Shown one piece after another: positions 33,206 to 43,307 of a stretch of 64,000 nucleotides of DNA (position 1 is its first letter; each line of letters begins with the position of its first letter). The DNA comes from Simmondsia chinensis (Eukaryota > Streptophyta > Magnoliopsida > Caryophyllales > Simmondsiaceae), in assembly GCA_018398585.1 (NCBI GenBank), contig JAGTTD010000020.1, positions 21,486,350 through 21,550,349 of the forward strand, written 5' to 3'. The notes under the pieces were generated by a model. That model was not told the DNA's origin. It searched no databases and saw only the letters and a list, made by a program, of their open reading frames with translations. The position numbers were made by a program, and so were the translations under genes.

Positions 33206-36025
33206 TAGAGGTTAGGGAGAACTAGGTGGATTATCGATAGACAGTCTGCCATAGTGCATAGCGCTAGAAATCACTGGGTAAACTACTGATAGACGGCCCT
33301 CCTCATACATCAGCACCAACGATCGTTGGCAGGTTGGGAGCTACTACTATAGTAATCAGTGATTCAGTATTTACAAATATCATTTCAGCAATTGCGATAA
33401 TAAATCCAAAAGGCCTTAGACCAAGCTAAATAATAGACACATCTACACCCGAAAAATGGAAATAACTCTGCTTATCAGATAAAAATGGCTATTGAAACAT
33501 TCACAATTTGATTATCAATGATCAATCAGCTTCATACAATTATTTCACCAACTTTTCCCTCCATTCTGAATCCCTTTACCTGGGATCAACCAAATGATGA
33601 TCGCGTCATTATGTCAAATAATCTTGAGTTGTACTTTCATATACAGCAACAACAACAACCCCAATGCCACAAGGGCTCCTGCCGAAGTAGGGTCGCGCCC
33701 GCGGGAGGATGTACACAACCTTACCCCTTCGTTGTACTTTCATATAACGGTCACCTAAATGGCTACAGCAACAAAATCTCAACATGATCTTTTACTTGAA
33801 TTGTTAAAAATGCTCTTTACATTCCCAGTCCTAAAGCACTCATACTTCAATCATCTTTCTTCCATATAAAAATTCTTTATGCACAAAAGCAAGCACAATA
33901 TTCATTGGGAAGGACCATCAAGGCAAACAAATATTCAATCACAAAGTCAATTAATAAAGGACAAAACAAATTTACGAAAATTTGCGGCTATTATTCACTA
34001 CAGAGTCACATTATTAACCTGCCAATAACATTTCTAGCATATCAATAACACAATGATAAATTACTCAATACCCATCAGAAGGAAAATAAATTTATCAACT
34101 AATAAACTACTCAAGTACACATCAGAAGGAGAACACTACCAAAAATAGAATAAAATACCCAATAACGTAAAGAACCACCAAGGTACTAAACAAATATTCA
34201 ATCAGAAATCAACCACAGAAAACAAACTAATCAACTAATAAATCCCTCAGTATCCATCAGAACAAAATACCAAAAAAAAAGCCATTTGCCACATAATTCA
34301 CCTGATGGAACCCGAAAGAAGTTCTACTCCCCAACCTAGCAACTAGACATGTTTTATATACAGGAATTGAATTTTCGAAAAGTACAACTTTCCGCAGGAA
34401 TTCAATTCATCTATCAACCTAACGGGGCGTAAAAAAGATAGAGATTAGCCACAGAAGTTCGAGTCAAGTCAACCCAGGTTCTCGAGTCAAGTCAACCCAA
34501 CCCCCCAAGGTCAGCCACACAAGCAAAAACGCTAGCATCACTCCGATGCAAAGGGTTTTCAAGTGTAAAATTAACTGTGCTTAGACAAGTCCCAACAACA
34601 GAATTTTAAATTCTGCTCCAGTATATTAACTGTGCTTAGACAAGTCCCAACAACAGAATTTTAAATTCTGCTCCAGTATTCTTCCGTAATCACAAATCAT
34701 GAATAGAAAATAAATTATGAGTACTATTACCGCCGGGAATAAATTATTATTGTCCAAGCAAGATCGTAGTTTTAAGATAATTTTATAGTTTTTAATGTTT
34801 GTAAGTCACATTATTACTATAGTAATAGCAATTTTTGCCTCAGCATTAATAACTCCCTGAATTAATCTATTATTAAGTTAGTCAATACCCATCAAAATTC
34901 ATCAATTATTAAATTACTCAGTCCCCATCAGAAGGAAGTTTCTTTTTAATGGTAAGAAGAACACTATCGAAAGAAAACTAGGCCTCCTTTGGTATGCACT
35001 AGAAATTCATGAGAAGTACGGATTTTGGCCCTTGTTTGGTTTGCAGGAATTAGGCGGAATGTGGGAAGCAATTTCCATTTCCTTCAAAATGCTGGAGATA
35101 ACTTACCTAGGCATCGAAAGAAGTTCTTTTTCCCCTCCTAGAAACCGAACATATTTGGCCTACTTCCTGGGAAGTTGACACGGGAATTGAATTCCCGAAA
35201 ATTACAAACTTCCCGCAAGAATTCAAATTCATGTGGCAACCAAACGAGACCTATAAAAGAGAGATTAGCCAATAAATTCACCTGATGAAAGCCGGGTTCT
35301 CGAGTCAACCCAACTCCAAGCTCAGCAACACAAGCTGAAACCCTAGCATCACTTCCATACAAATGTGGGTACCTCATCAAACACGAATCAAAAACTCTAC
35401 CCAAAACCCTAGCCAACCCACTACTTATCGCAAACCCTCCACCGCCATACGCCATCTCAAACCCCATCTTCTGATTCTGCTCTACACTCTCCGAAACACT
35501 CCCAATGTAATACAACTTCTCATGATCATACTTCCCCAACACCCCCACCAAATTCTCCGGGAAAAAGACCGTGTCATCGTCTCCGAATACAAACCACCGC
35601 ACACCCACTTCGTTCCGATCCACCGCCTCCTTGACCACCCTTGCCCCGCGCACCGCCGTGCGTCGCCCACCCGGGAACGAGTACGGAAAGCGCGAGGTGG
35701 GTTCGGACACGACGAGCGAGGGGAGCCCGGCGGTGAGGTTATCAGGTAGCGAATCAACGAAGACGACAGCGCGGATGGAGGGGCAGAGCCAGAGAGAGAG
35801 AAGGGGGTGGCGGCGGGGGAGAGAAGAAGAAGAGGAGGAGATGGAGAAGAGGAGGTGAGAGAGAGAGGTGGGTGTGGTGGAGGAGAGAGAAAGGGGAGGT
35901 GAAGAAGAGCGGCGTAGGAGGAGGAAGCAGAAAATAGAGAGAGAGAAGAGGACTAAGAAGAGGGTTTTCAGGCGGGCAGAAGGGAGTTTCGCAGTGTGAA
36001 TTCTATGGCGATGATGGAGGTCCAT
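32413..36025 (-). CDS. DUF604 / fringe-like glycosyltransferase, two exons
   Basis: Exon 1 is 36025-35282 (248 codons) and exon 2 is 32961-32413 (182 codons plus stop); the GT donor after CATCAG and the AG acceptor before GTTGATG join in phase 0, giving EPGFHQ|VDVRGD and a 430 aa protein. I chose MDLHHRHRIH at 36025 because a basic N-terminus and one hydrophobic anchor (LFLVLFSLSIFCFLLL) follow at once, typical of a type II Golgi protein; an in-frame ATG 9 codons upstream is possible. Seen: RWFVFGDDDTVFF with the DDD metal-binding motif, YGGGGFAIS, LYGSDARV, VGLTREPGFHQ and, in exon 2, CYDR..NLTVSVAWGYAI. These are the hallmarks of plant DUF604 proteins related to the fringe/GT31 fold. Acceptor substrate unknown. 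The 2.3 kb intron holds a SINE tail, MITEs and a duplicated piece of exon 1. Confidence 0.88.
33644..33730 (-). mobile_element. Tail-only Angio-type insertion with perfect TSD
   Basis: 87 bp on the minus strand (starts GAAGGGGTAAGGTTGTGTAC, ends in CATTGGGGTTGTTGTTGTTG) lying between exact 16 bp copies of GTTGTACTTTCATATA (33628-33643 and 33731-33746). No 5S or other head was copied: a strongly 5'-truncated SINE or RTE insertion inside the DUF604 intron. Confidence 0.88.
34050..34980. repeat. Tandemly duplicated intron segments, including a copy of the exon 1 end
   Basis: Segments like CTAATAAACTACTCAAGTAC...ATCAGAAGGAGAACACTA recur near 34090, 34235 and 34890. At 34430-34550 AGATTAGCCA...GTTCTCGAGTCAA...GCTAGCATCACTCCGATGC repeats exon 1 and its border (35261-35355: GAGATTAGCC...GTTCTCGAGTCAACCC...CTAGCATCACTTCCATAC). 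ATTCACCTGATGG at 34297 repeats the donor site. At 34570-34680 a 55 bp unit (TTAACTGTGCTTAGACAAGT...) is present twice almost exactly. Confidence 0.6.
34981..35251. mobile_element. Harbinger-like MITE next to the exon 1 donor
   Basis: GGCCTCCTTTGGTATGC and GTGGCAACCAAACGAGACC are inverted ends; flanks are TA on both sides. Same family as 2119-2448 and 56629-56962; a truncated copy is at about 34318-34440. It ends 30 bp from the splice donor. Confidence 0.55.
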
Positions 36026-36030
36026 CAATG

Positions 36031-36080
36031 GCGGAAACACACACACACACACACAGAGAGAGAGAGGGAGAGAGAGAGAG
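36031..36080. repeat. (CA)n(GA)n microsatellite in the DUF604 5' leader
   Basis: ACACACACACACACAC followed by GAGAGAGAGAGGGAGAGAG. On the coding strand this is a CT/GT-rich leader directly upstream of the start codon. Confidence 0.75.
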
Positions 36081-36181
36081 TCAGAAATGATGGGGACAAA
36101 GGATTGTGGGGAGATTGGAGATGATGATGATGATGTTTAGAACCGACATTTAAACCTAATACACACTTGTTTTATGTCATA

Positions 36182-36194
36182 CATTTATAATTTT
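36182..36194 (-). promoter_or_regulatory. Candidate TATA box of the DUF604 gene
   Basis: Minus strand reads AATTATAAATGT about 160 bp before the start codon. It is the only TATA-like motif between the gene and the RTE remnant that begins near 36236. Tentative. Confidence 0.35.
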
Positions 36195-36235
36195 TTAAGA
36201 CCGAAAGTCCTAAAGATTGGGTAAGAATGGATATC

Positions 36236-36940
36236 GAGAAAATAATGTAATATATAATTGGGTCCTATAGTGTAGCAAGAACCTAAGAAGGGACCAGCAT
36301 TAAAATACCAAATTTTATTAAAACTCTAAAATTAAGCGTGTTTGGACAAGAATAGTACTAAGATGGATGACCTTTTAGGAAGTCTTCGTGTTGTAAGCCT
36401 CAAGTTGGTGGTACTCGAAAACAACCTACCCTGAAGGGGAGAATGCTGCGTTTATCCATCCCTCAAACTCTGTTTAGGCGTGAACCTTTACGACACTGGG
36501 AATGTTGCTCTTTTAGTATAACAAGATGGTGGAACCAACGAGGATGTTAATAATCGGATTAAAGTAGGATGGCATAAGTGGAAGACGGCTTAGGTGATAT
36601 TATGCGATAAACAGTTTTCCTTAAAGATGAAGGGGGAATGCGATAAGACAGTTGTGGGACTGGCTATATCGTACGGTGTTGAATGTTGGTTAGTTAAATG
36701 GCACCACATGCGGAAATTAAAGATGGCGGAGATGAGGATGTTACAACAAATGTATGGACACACAAGAAATAGCGAGATCATAAATGACGTTATAAGAAGC
36801 AAATTAGGCGTGACTCTTACTGAGGACAAGTTGAGGGAGCAACATCTGCAATGGTTTGGATATGTTAGGAGGAGAGCGACTACCGCCCTTGCTAGGAAAT
36901 ATGAACAACTTCATATTATGCATTGAAAGAGACCCTATCT
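36236..36940 (+). pseudogene. RTE-type LINE reverse transcriptase C-terminal remnant, interrupted by a SINE
   Basis: With the SINE and one TSD copy removed, the frame reads YLGPIV-stop-QDGGTNEDVNNRIK, then GWHKWKTA, LCDKQFSLKMKG, YGVECWLVK, EMRMLQQMYGHTR and LREQHLQWFGYVRRR, matching the C-terminal part of plant RTE reverse transcriptases and overlapping GWHKWRMAHAVLCDRKFPLK of the LINE at 38879-42535. It supplies the region that is deleted in that LINE. Several stops. It sits about 210 bp upstream of the DUF604 start, in the opposite orientation. Confidence 0.75.
36281..36513 (+). mobile_element. 5S rRNA-headed SINE, copy 6, inside an RTE remnant
   Basis: 5S body TTATTAAAACTCTAAAATTAAG, AGAATAGTACTAAGATGGATGACC, AGGAAGTCTTCGTGTTG, then tail (GAATGCTGCGTTTATCC, GGCGTGAACC, CGACACTGGGAATGTTGC). 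The TSD is TAGTGTAGCAAGA (36268-36280) and TAGTATAACAAGA (36514-36526), 13 bp with two mismatches. Removing the insert restores the RTE reading frame across the site. The C-box carries one change (GATGGATGACC). Confidence 0.87.
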
Positions 36941-37977
36941 TGGCAAGAGTCTTTCAAGACATTGGATATTTTTTTTGTTGTTGTTATATTTTAGAAATAT
37001 TTTTTTTACTTTTTGATTTATTATTTTATTTTTTTTTAATTTAATTAAGAAAATAAAAATTAGAAAAACTGTCTTTAAGCCTGTGAGACAAACCAAAATG
37101 TTTGAAGAATAGACTTTGGGTGCATTTGGTTCAACTCATATTTTTTTAACTTATTTGTTTTAATAAGATTTATCTATTTAAAATTTATATCTTTTTATAG
37201 TGAAGTGTTTGGTTATGAAGTGTAGAAAGATTCTTTTTATATAATAAAGTATTTGGATGCAAGTTTAAAAATAAATTATCTATTATAATCATAAAAATAA
37301 CTTAATAATATAAATTAATTAATAATAATAGGTAAAAAAAAATTATGATAATAGTTGGTCATGGTAATGGAGGGTGGCATAAAAAGGGTGGTCATGAGTG
37401 GGGTTAGTGATAACAAGTAAAACTAGATCATAGTGATGAAAATTTAATGTAAATATAGCCTTTCTAAAACATATTTATGAAAAAAGTTGTGAAAAATATC
37501 TAGTTTTGCATTTTTTTCTGCCTAGTTATAGAATAATTTTTTTATTTTTCTATTTAAGTTAAAAAAAAAAAGGTGTAAAAAGATCTTCTCTATCAATCAA
37601 ATGCAATTCTTACATTCAACTATATCTTTTTCACAATTTTAAGCTATTTAAAAATAAAATTAAAATACAGCCTTAGTTATGATTGCTTTTTCTTGAAAAG
37701 AAAATGCTTTTTTGACAAAAGAAAATTTTTTTTTCCAAAAACTAATCTAAATATAACCAACTGTACGTTAATACACCAAAAATTAACCAAACTTTATTTT
37801 CTAATTAAAAAATAACATAACTCTAATTTGTCTACCAAAAAATAACGAAACTCTAAAATTAACCTCAAAATAACCCAACTCTAAAATTTGATTTAAAAAA
37901 TACTGAATTGCGATGCATGGTATGATGCTCCAAGAATATATTTTCTTCTAGGTATTTTTAGTTTGGCTTGTTCTCTG
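36941..37977. other. AT-rich spacer
   Basis: A possible foldback MITE at about 37117-37680 (GGGTGCATTTGGTTCAA at left; AAATACAGCCTTA at right) and inverted runs TTTAGTTTGG...CCAAAC... Nothing coding. Confidence 0.35.
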
Positions 37978-38563
37978 TAGGGCTGCAAATGCGCCAAGTC
38001 AGCTCACGAGCGGGTTTGACTGGGCTCACGAGCCGGTTTGACTCGGCTCATTAAGGGCTTGGCTCGGGTGCATGTGAGCCGACTTGAGAGCCTGCTCAAC
38101 TCTTTTCATGGTGGCTCGTTTAAATAAACGAGCCAAATCAAATCGAGGCCAACTCAGCTCGAAAGGCTCATAAGCCCGCTCGTTTATGGGCTCGCATGTT
38201 TATATTGTGGAATTGAGTTACAAAAATGGTTTTTTTTTTAATTTCCAATTTCTATATATGATTTATTTTATTACCCTTTTTTGAAAATTCAAGTAACAAT
38301 AATATAAATGAGTTTAACAAGCCTAATAAATGAGCTTAACGAGCTTGGTAAATGGGCAAAATGAGCTGGCAAAACTCAACGAGCCAACTCACCAAATAAT
38401 TAAGCCTAAATGATACGAATACCGAGCATGTCTCATTTAGTAAACAAGTTGAGCCGAGCAATGCGGCTCAGTTGGATAAATGATACCGATGCTGAGCTGG
38501 TCGCATTTAATTAAGAGCCAAGCAAAGTAAGCCGTGGTTTGGCTCGACTTATTTACAGCCCTA
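37978..38563. mobile_element. hAT-type MITE
   Basis: 586 bp. TIRs TAGGGCTGCAAATG and complement of ATTTACAGCCCTA; flanks GTTCTCTG (37970-37977) and ATTCTCTG (38564-38571) are an 8 bp TSD with one mismatch, the hAT size. The interior is dense in GGCTCG/CGAGCC. No transposase. Confidence 0.75.
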
Positions 38564-38878
38564 ATTCTCTGATTGTATTCATCTATTATTTTATTTGTTC
38601 TTTGCCCCGGGATGTTGCATTTCTGTAGGGTTGTACTCAATTATCGAAAAAAATATATTTTTAGTTTGGTTAGGAAGGAAAAGAAATTAAGCCAAACCAA
38701 AAATACATAGAAGAAAAATATATTATCTGAGCATCATACCACATGTCATGCTCAACTACCAATTCAGTATTTTTTAAAATTAATTTTAGAGTTTAGTTAT
38801 TTTTTAATAGAAAAGTTAGAGTTTGGTTATTTTTCTTTTAGAAAATAGAGTTTGATTATTTTTTTGTATATTGACAAC

Positions 38879-39012
38879 AACAACAATAAACCCAGTGCCT
38901 CCAAGGGCTCCCGCCAAAAGCAGGGTCTAGGGAGGGTAAATGTACGCAGCCTTCCCCCTTCAGGTGGCTACCTTGAAGGGAGGCTGTTTCCGAGGACCCC
39001 CAGCCTAAAAAG
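38879..39012 (-). other. 3' tail of the RTE LINE, shared with SINEs
   Basis: Minus strand: GGCTGGGGGTCCTCGGAAAC, AGCCTCCCTTCAAGGTAGCC, GGCTGCGTACATTTACCC, GGCGGGAGCCCTTGG, GCACTGGGTTTATTGTTGTT. The same blocks in the same order form the 3' half of the 5S-SINEs. This tail would be what the LINE reverse transcriptase recognises. Confidence 0.85.
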
Positions 39013-39030
39013 ATGGTCTACATCCATCAG

Positions 39031-40182
39031 CTAAAGACCTAGCACAAAAGAAACGTCAAAAATGCATAAGTATGCCATGGCTAGCCGCACCACCGTCTTA
39101 TAATATCTTCCCTTTAGCTTCAAGGGGAATTTCCTATCACAAAGTACCGCGTGGGCCATCCTCCACTTGTGCCATCCCGCTTTGATTCTGTAGCTGACAT
39201 CCTCGTCCACTTCGCTGTTGTGCTGTATCGTGGACCCTAAGTACCTGAATCTCTCCTTTTTCGAAATGGCCTCGTGTCCAATCTTAACTTCTTCCCTGCT
39301 TGGCGTGGTAGAGGGATCGAACTTGAGTTCCATGTGCTCGGTCTTGGCTCTGCTTAGTCGCAAACCCTTCGACTCTAGAACTCCTCTCCACAGTTCCAGT
39401 TTCTCATTTATCTCTTCCCGCGACTCCCCCACCAGTACTATGTCATCTGCAAAAAGCATGCACCAAGGTACACATCCCTGGATGTGCCTAGTGAGCTCGT
39501 CCATAACCAAAATGAACAGATAGGGGCTCAAGGCAGACCCTTGGTGAACCCCTACTGTTATCGGGAAAGCGTCTGACTCCCCATCCACTGTACGCACCAT
39601 AGTCTGTGCCTCTTCATACATGTCTTTGATGGCTCGGATGTATGGTACGGAGATGCCTTTCCTGTCCAAAACTCTCCAAAGGACCTTCCTTGGCACTCTA
39701 TCATATGCCTTCTCTAAATCATTGAAAACCATATGAAGGTCATTTTGTCTCTCCCTATATTGCTCTATCGTCCGCCTTAGGATGTGGATGCCTTCTATTG
39801 TTGATCTCCCGGGCATAAATCCGAATTGGTTCTCTGACACCTCAGTCAGATGCCTTAACCTCTTCTCTATGACCCGTTCCCACAACTTCAGAGTGTGGCA
39901 TATTAGTTTGATACCCCGATAGTTGGCACGACTCTGAATGTTGCCTTTGTTCTTATATATCGGTATCAATATGCTCTTCCTCCATTCCTCATGCATCTTG
40001 TCCCCCTGGAGGATTTGGTTAAATAGTTTAGTCAGCCAAATGACGCCCTTATGTCTAAGACATTTCCATGCTTCTACAGGGATGCCATCTGGGCCAACTG
40101 CTTTACCCCTTCCCATGGATCTCAGGGGTTCCTTGACTTCTTCGAGGCTAATTTGCCTACATCCGCAGTGGTTTTGATGCAC
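39031..40182 (-). pseudogene. RTE LINE reverse transcriptase domain (C-terminally truncated)
   Basis: 383 codons in the same frame as the endonuclease. Motifs: GKAVGPDGIPVEAWK, NYRGIKLICHTLKLWE, QFGFMPGRST, FNDLEKAYDRVPR, VHQGSALSPYLF, catalytic MLFADDIVLV, and GHEAI..ERFRYLGSTIQ. After GWHKWRMAHAVLCDRKFPLK and VVRLAM the normal C-terminal third is missing; 18 unrelated codons and a stop follow. Confidence 0.88.
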
Positions 40183-40386
40183 CTCAGATGTTTAAAGATC
40201 ACCTGAGGATATCTCTGTCCCTCCTTGTTCGTTGAACAGCTCTTGGAAATACATTTTCCACCTAGCCTTGATCAGATGCCTGTCCACGAGTACCTGTCCA
40301 TCTTCCCCTCTTATGCATTGCACTCTATCCAGGTCTCTGGTCTTCCTTTCTCTAGCTTTGGCGATTCTATATAAGTCCCTCGCACC

Positions 40387-41631
40387 CTACTTGGTCTCCA
40401 TTCTTTTGTAGAAGTCCTCATAAGCTCTTGATTGTGCTTCTCTGACTGCTCGCTTTGCTTCTCTCATGACTTGAATATACCGCTGTCGCTTATCCTCATC
40501 CCTGCTATGGTCCCACTCTCTGAAACAAACTCGTTTCGCCTTAATCTTCTCTTGGACCTCGTCACCCCACCACCAGGATTCTCTGTTACTTGGTGCCCTT
40601 CCCTTTGACGTGCCGAGGACTTCCCGTGCCAGTCCTCTCATCTTTTGGGCCAGATGGTTCCACATCTGGTTTGTGTCTCCTTCAAAGTCTTCCCTGAGTT
40701 CGGCCTCCCCTTTTCCCTTATATACCTCATACTTCTCCCCCTTGAGCTCCCTCCAAGAAGTGTGCATATGCGCAGGTTTGCAAATTCTTTTGGCCCTCCC
40801 CTTGGCCTTTATATCCGCCCACAACACCCTATGTTGCGTAGACAGGTCTTCGCCTGGGGTAGTCTTGCAATCCCTGCAATCTCTTTGCAACCTTCTCCTT
40901 AATAGTATGTAGTCAATCTGTGTTCTTGTCCCGCCGCTTTGGTACGTGATGATGTGTTGCTCGCGCTTTCTGAAGAAGATGTTGGCCACCGTTAGGTCGT
41001 AAGTAACCGCGAAGTCTAATAGGGCTTTGCCCTCTGCATTCCTGGTTCCAAAACCGAATCCTCCATGGTGAGGAGCATAACCGTCCTCCGTCGCGCCATC
41101 GTGTCTGTTGAAATCCCCTCCAATCATTACTTGTTCGGTTGGGGGTATGCCCTGCATCATTGTGTCTAAGTCCTCCCAGAAAGTAGCCTTCTCATGCTCA
41201 GACAGTCCGATTTGAGGTGTGTAGGAATTGATTACGTTCAATACTTCACCATCTAGGACCATCTTGATACTTATGATCCTATCGCCAGCTCTTGATACTC
41301 CGACTACTTTATTCTTGAGGCTGCTTTCCACAATGATCCCAACTCCATTCCTGCCTCTGGCCTTGCCCGCATACCAGAGCTTATGCCCTAGCACCTCCCT
41401 AGCTTTCGCGCCAACCCATTTAGTCTCTTGCAGACAAAGGATGTTGATGTTTCTCCTCATCATCATATGGGCCACCTCAAAATTCTTCTTCGTTAGTGTC
41501 CCGACATTTAGTGAACCTAATCTCAAGTTCCCTGTCCCCTTTTGCCTCGCCCTCCCCCTCCCCTTCCCCCTTCCCACCCCCTTTTTAGATGGCCTCAAAG
41601 TCTGAGTTCCATAGCTGTTCGTGCTCATCAA
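40387..41631 (-). pseudogene. RTE LINE endonuclease domain
   Basis: 414 codons open. After a Gly/Arg/Lys-rich start (KGVGRGKGRGRARQKG) come the exonuclease-endonuclease-phosphatase motifs: LGSLNVGTL (Asn), LQETKW (catalytic Glu), INSYTPQ, MIGGDFNRH (Asp, Asn), RTQIDYIL (Asp) and STQHRVLW (catalytic His). All expected active-site residues are visible. The frame ends at a TAG where related elements continue into the linker to RT. Confidence 0.85.
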
Positions 41632-42552
41632 CTAGCTGTACCTAACGCGGGTAAGTGAACAACATAGACAAGAAGTAGAATATAGTATATACACCCAAGA
41701 ATATCACCCACAGTCAATAAGACACACACAATTCACAATAATGAAATGAGACAGAACCGAGTAAACCAAAGAAAATACACAACAATGGTAATCCAAACAC
41801 TACCCTATTGTAATAAAGATTAGATCAAACCTGGGGCCGGTGCGTTGTTGGTACTCTGACCCGGCTAAACTTACCTGGGCCAGCTCTTGCTTGTCGGCTA
41901 CGGGCTGCTGGCTTAGGATTGTTGGCGGCAGTGATGGTGGTGGTGAGGGGCTGGTGGTGGTGGTGGTGGTGGGGCAGGAGAGGGGTGGTGTGGTGCGTGT
42001 GTGAATGTGTGTGATGATGTTGATGGGGCGTCATGGGGGTGCGGTGGTGGTGGTGCCGGTGTTTAGTCGGGGAGGTGGTGCCGGGTAGTTGGGGCGAGGT
42101 GGTGGTGAGGTGCGAGATCGGTGGGGCGAAGTGGTGGGTGGGTCAGGCGAGGTCAGGGTTGGGGTTTGGGTGAGGCAGGGCCTGGGTTGGGGTGGATGAG
42201 GTGAGGCGGTGGCGGGGTGCGAGGTCAGAGGGCCGTGGTGGTGGGTGTTTGGGTGGGGCGAGGTGGTGGTTGGGCTCAATGTCGAGGTGAGTGTGCTGAG
42301 GTGGGTGTGGTGCTTCGGTGTAAGTGGTGTATGGGTGTGTGAGGTGAGATGCGGCGCTTGTCCGGCTGTGGGTCGTCGCAGTCTAGGTGGCGTCGCTAGG
42401 GGTGGAGGTGAGTAGGCGAGGTGGCCGACGGTGGGCCGGTGGGGTGGTGGGGTGGGGTCAGCGAAAACCCGGGGGGTTCAGTGAACGTTAAGGGGCGCAG
42501 AAGAGAGAGAGAAGAGAGAGAGAAATATATTAAAATTTTTGGTATATTGACA

Positions 42553-43293
42553 TATAGTTGAATTATTTTTAGGTTAATTTTTATTTTTTTTAATTTTAAA
42601 AGTGTTTGGCCAAAGTGACGAAACACTTTCAAGTAGACGTTAAACTTTGATGTTTTTCCTTTTAAGAAGAAACGAAAGTAAAAATTAAAAAGTTAAGAAA
42701 ATTCGATTCAAGTATCCTAATTTTTGATAATATATTTTTTCAAGTACCCTAATCTTTAGTATATATTTAGAAAACATTTTATATATTAAAAATATATATT
42801 GATTATGTTTAAATTTTCATAGTATATGTTAGATGTTTAAAAAATATTCTAAATGCTCAAAAAAAATTAAAAATTTGAATATTTTAAATATTTAATAAAT
42901 ATTTTAAATAATTAAGAAAACTAATTTCAGATACTTAAAAATATATTAAATATTTGAAATGATTTTTGGGTTTTTTTAAGTATAAAATATTTTTATTAAT
43001 GTCATTTCTAGTAATTTAATAAAAAAATTTTCTTAAATATTGGCCAAAACATTCACAAAAATACCATAAGCATTCTTGATTAGTTGGGCTAAATACAAAC
43101 TGTTTTTTTAAAGCATCATTTTCTACAAAATTATTTCTACAAAAAGTGCTTTGAAGAGCAGTTTTTTACAATAATGCCAAACAGATAAGAAAGAATATTA
43201 TGTGGGTTAAATGGGTCCATGAAATAGGTTAATAGCCCATTAATTTTTACAAATTTTAGTCGTGTTCCTCCCCTCAGGATTTTTAATCCCCAA
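42553..43293. other. AT-rich spacer
   Basis: Many ATATTTAAAATATTTA-like direct and inverted runs; no gene recognised. Confidence 0.4.
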
Positions 43294-43307
43294 ACAAACC
43301 TCCCTTT

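Larger units (their letters stand above)
38879..42535 (-). mobile_element. RTE-type LINE with Angio-type 3' tail and TSD
   Basis: Bounded by TTTTT.GTATATTGACA at 38862-38878 and 42536-42552, a 17 bp TSD with one mismatch, so it is not 5'-truncated. Order on the minus strand: about 900 bp 5' UTR, very C-rich with (CCA)n; apurinic-type endonuclease (from 41631); reverse transcriptase to 39031; then the 3' tail 39012-38879. Two in-frame stops (TAG after METK at 40387; TAA near 40190) and loss of about 130 codons at the RT C-terminus (it breaks after YKTVVRLAM) make it inactive. RTE LINEs supply endonuclease and RT for target-primed reverse transcription. Confidence 0.88.

Noticed and set aside
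36594..36926. 110-codon frame as a host gene
   Set aside because: Its motifs are those of the RTE reverse transcriptase C-terminus.
42031..42415. Proline/histidine-rich and Val/Trp-rich open frames
   Set aside because: They lie in the low-complexity 5' UTR of the RTE LINE and reflect (CCA)n/(TGG)n composition.
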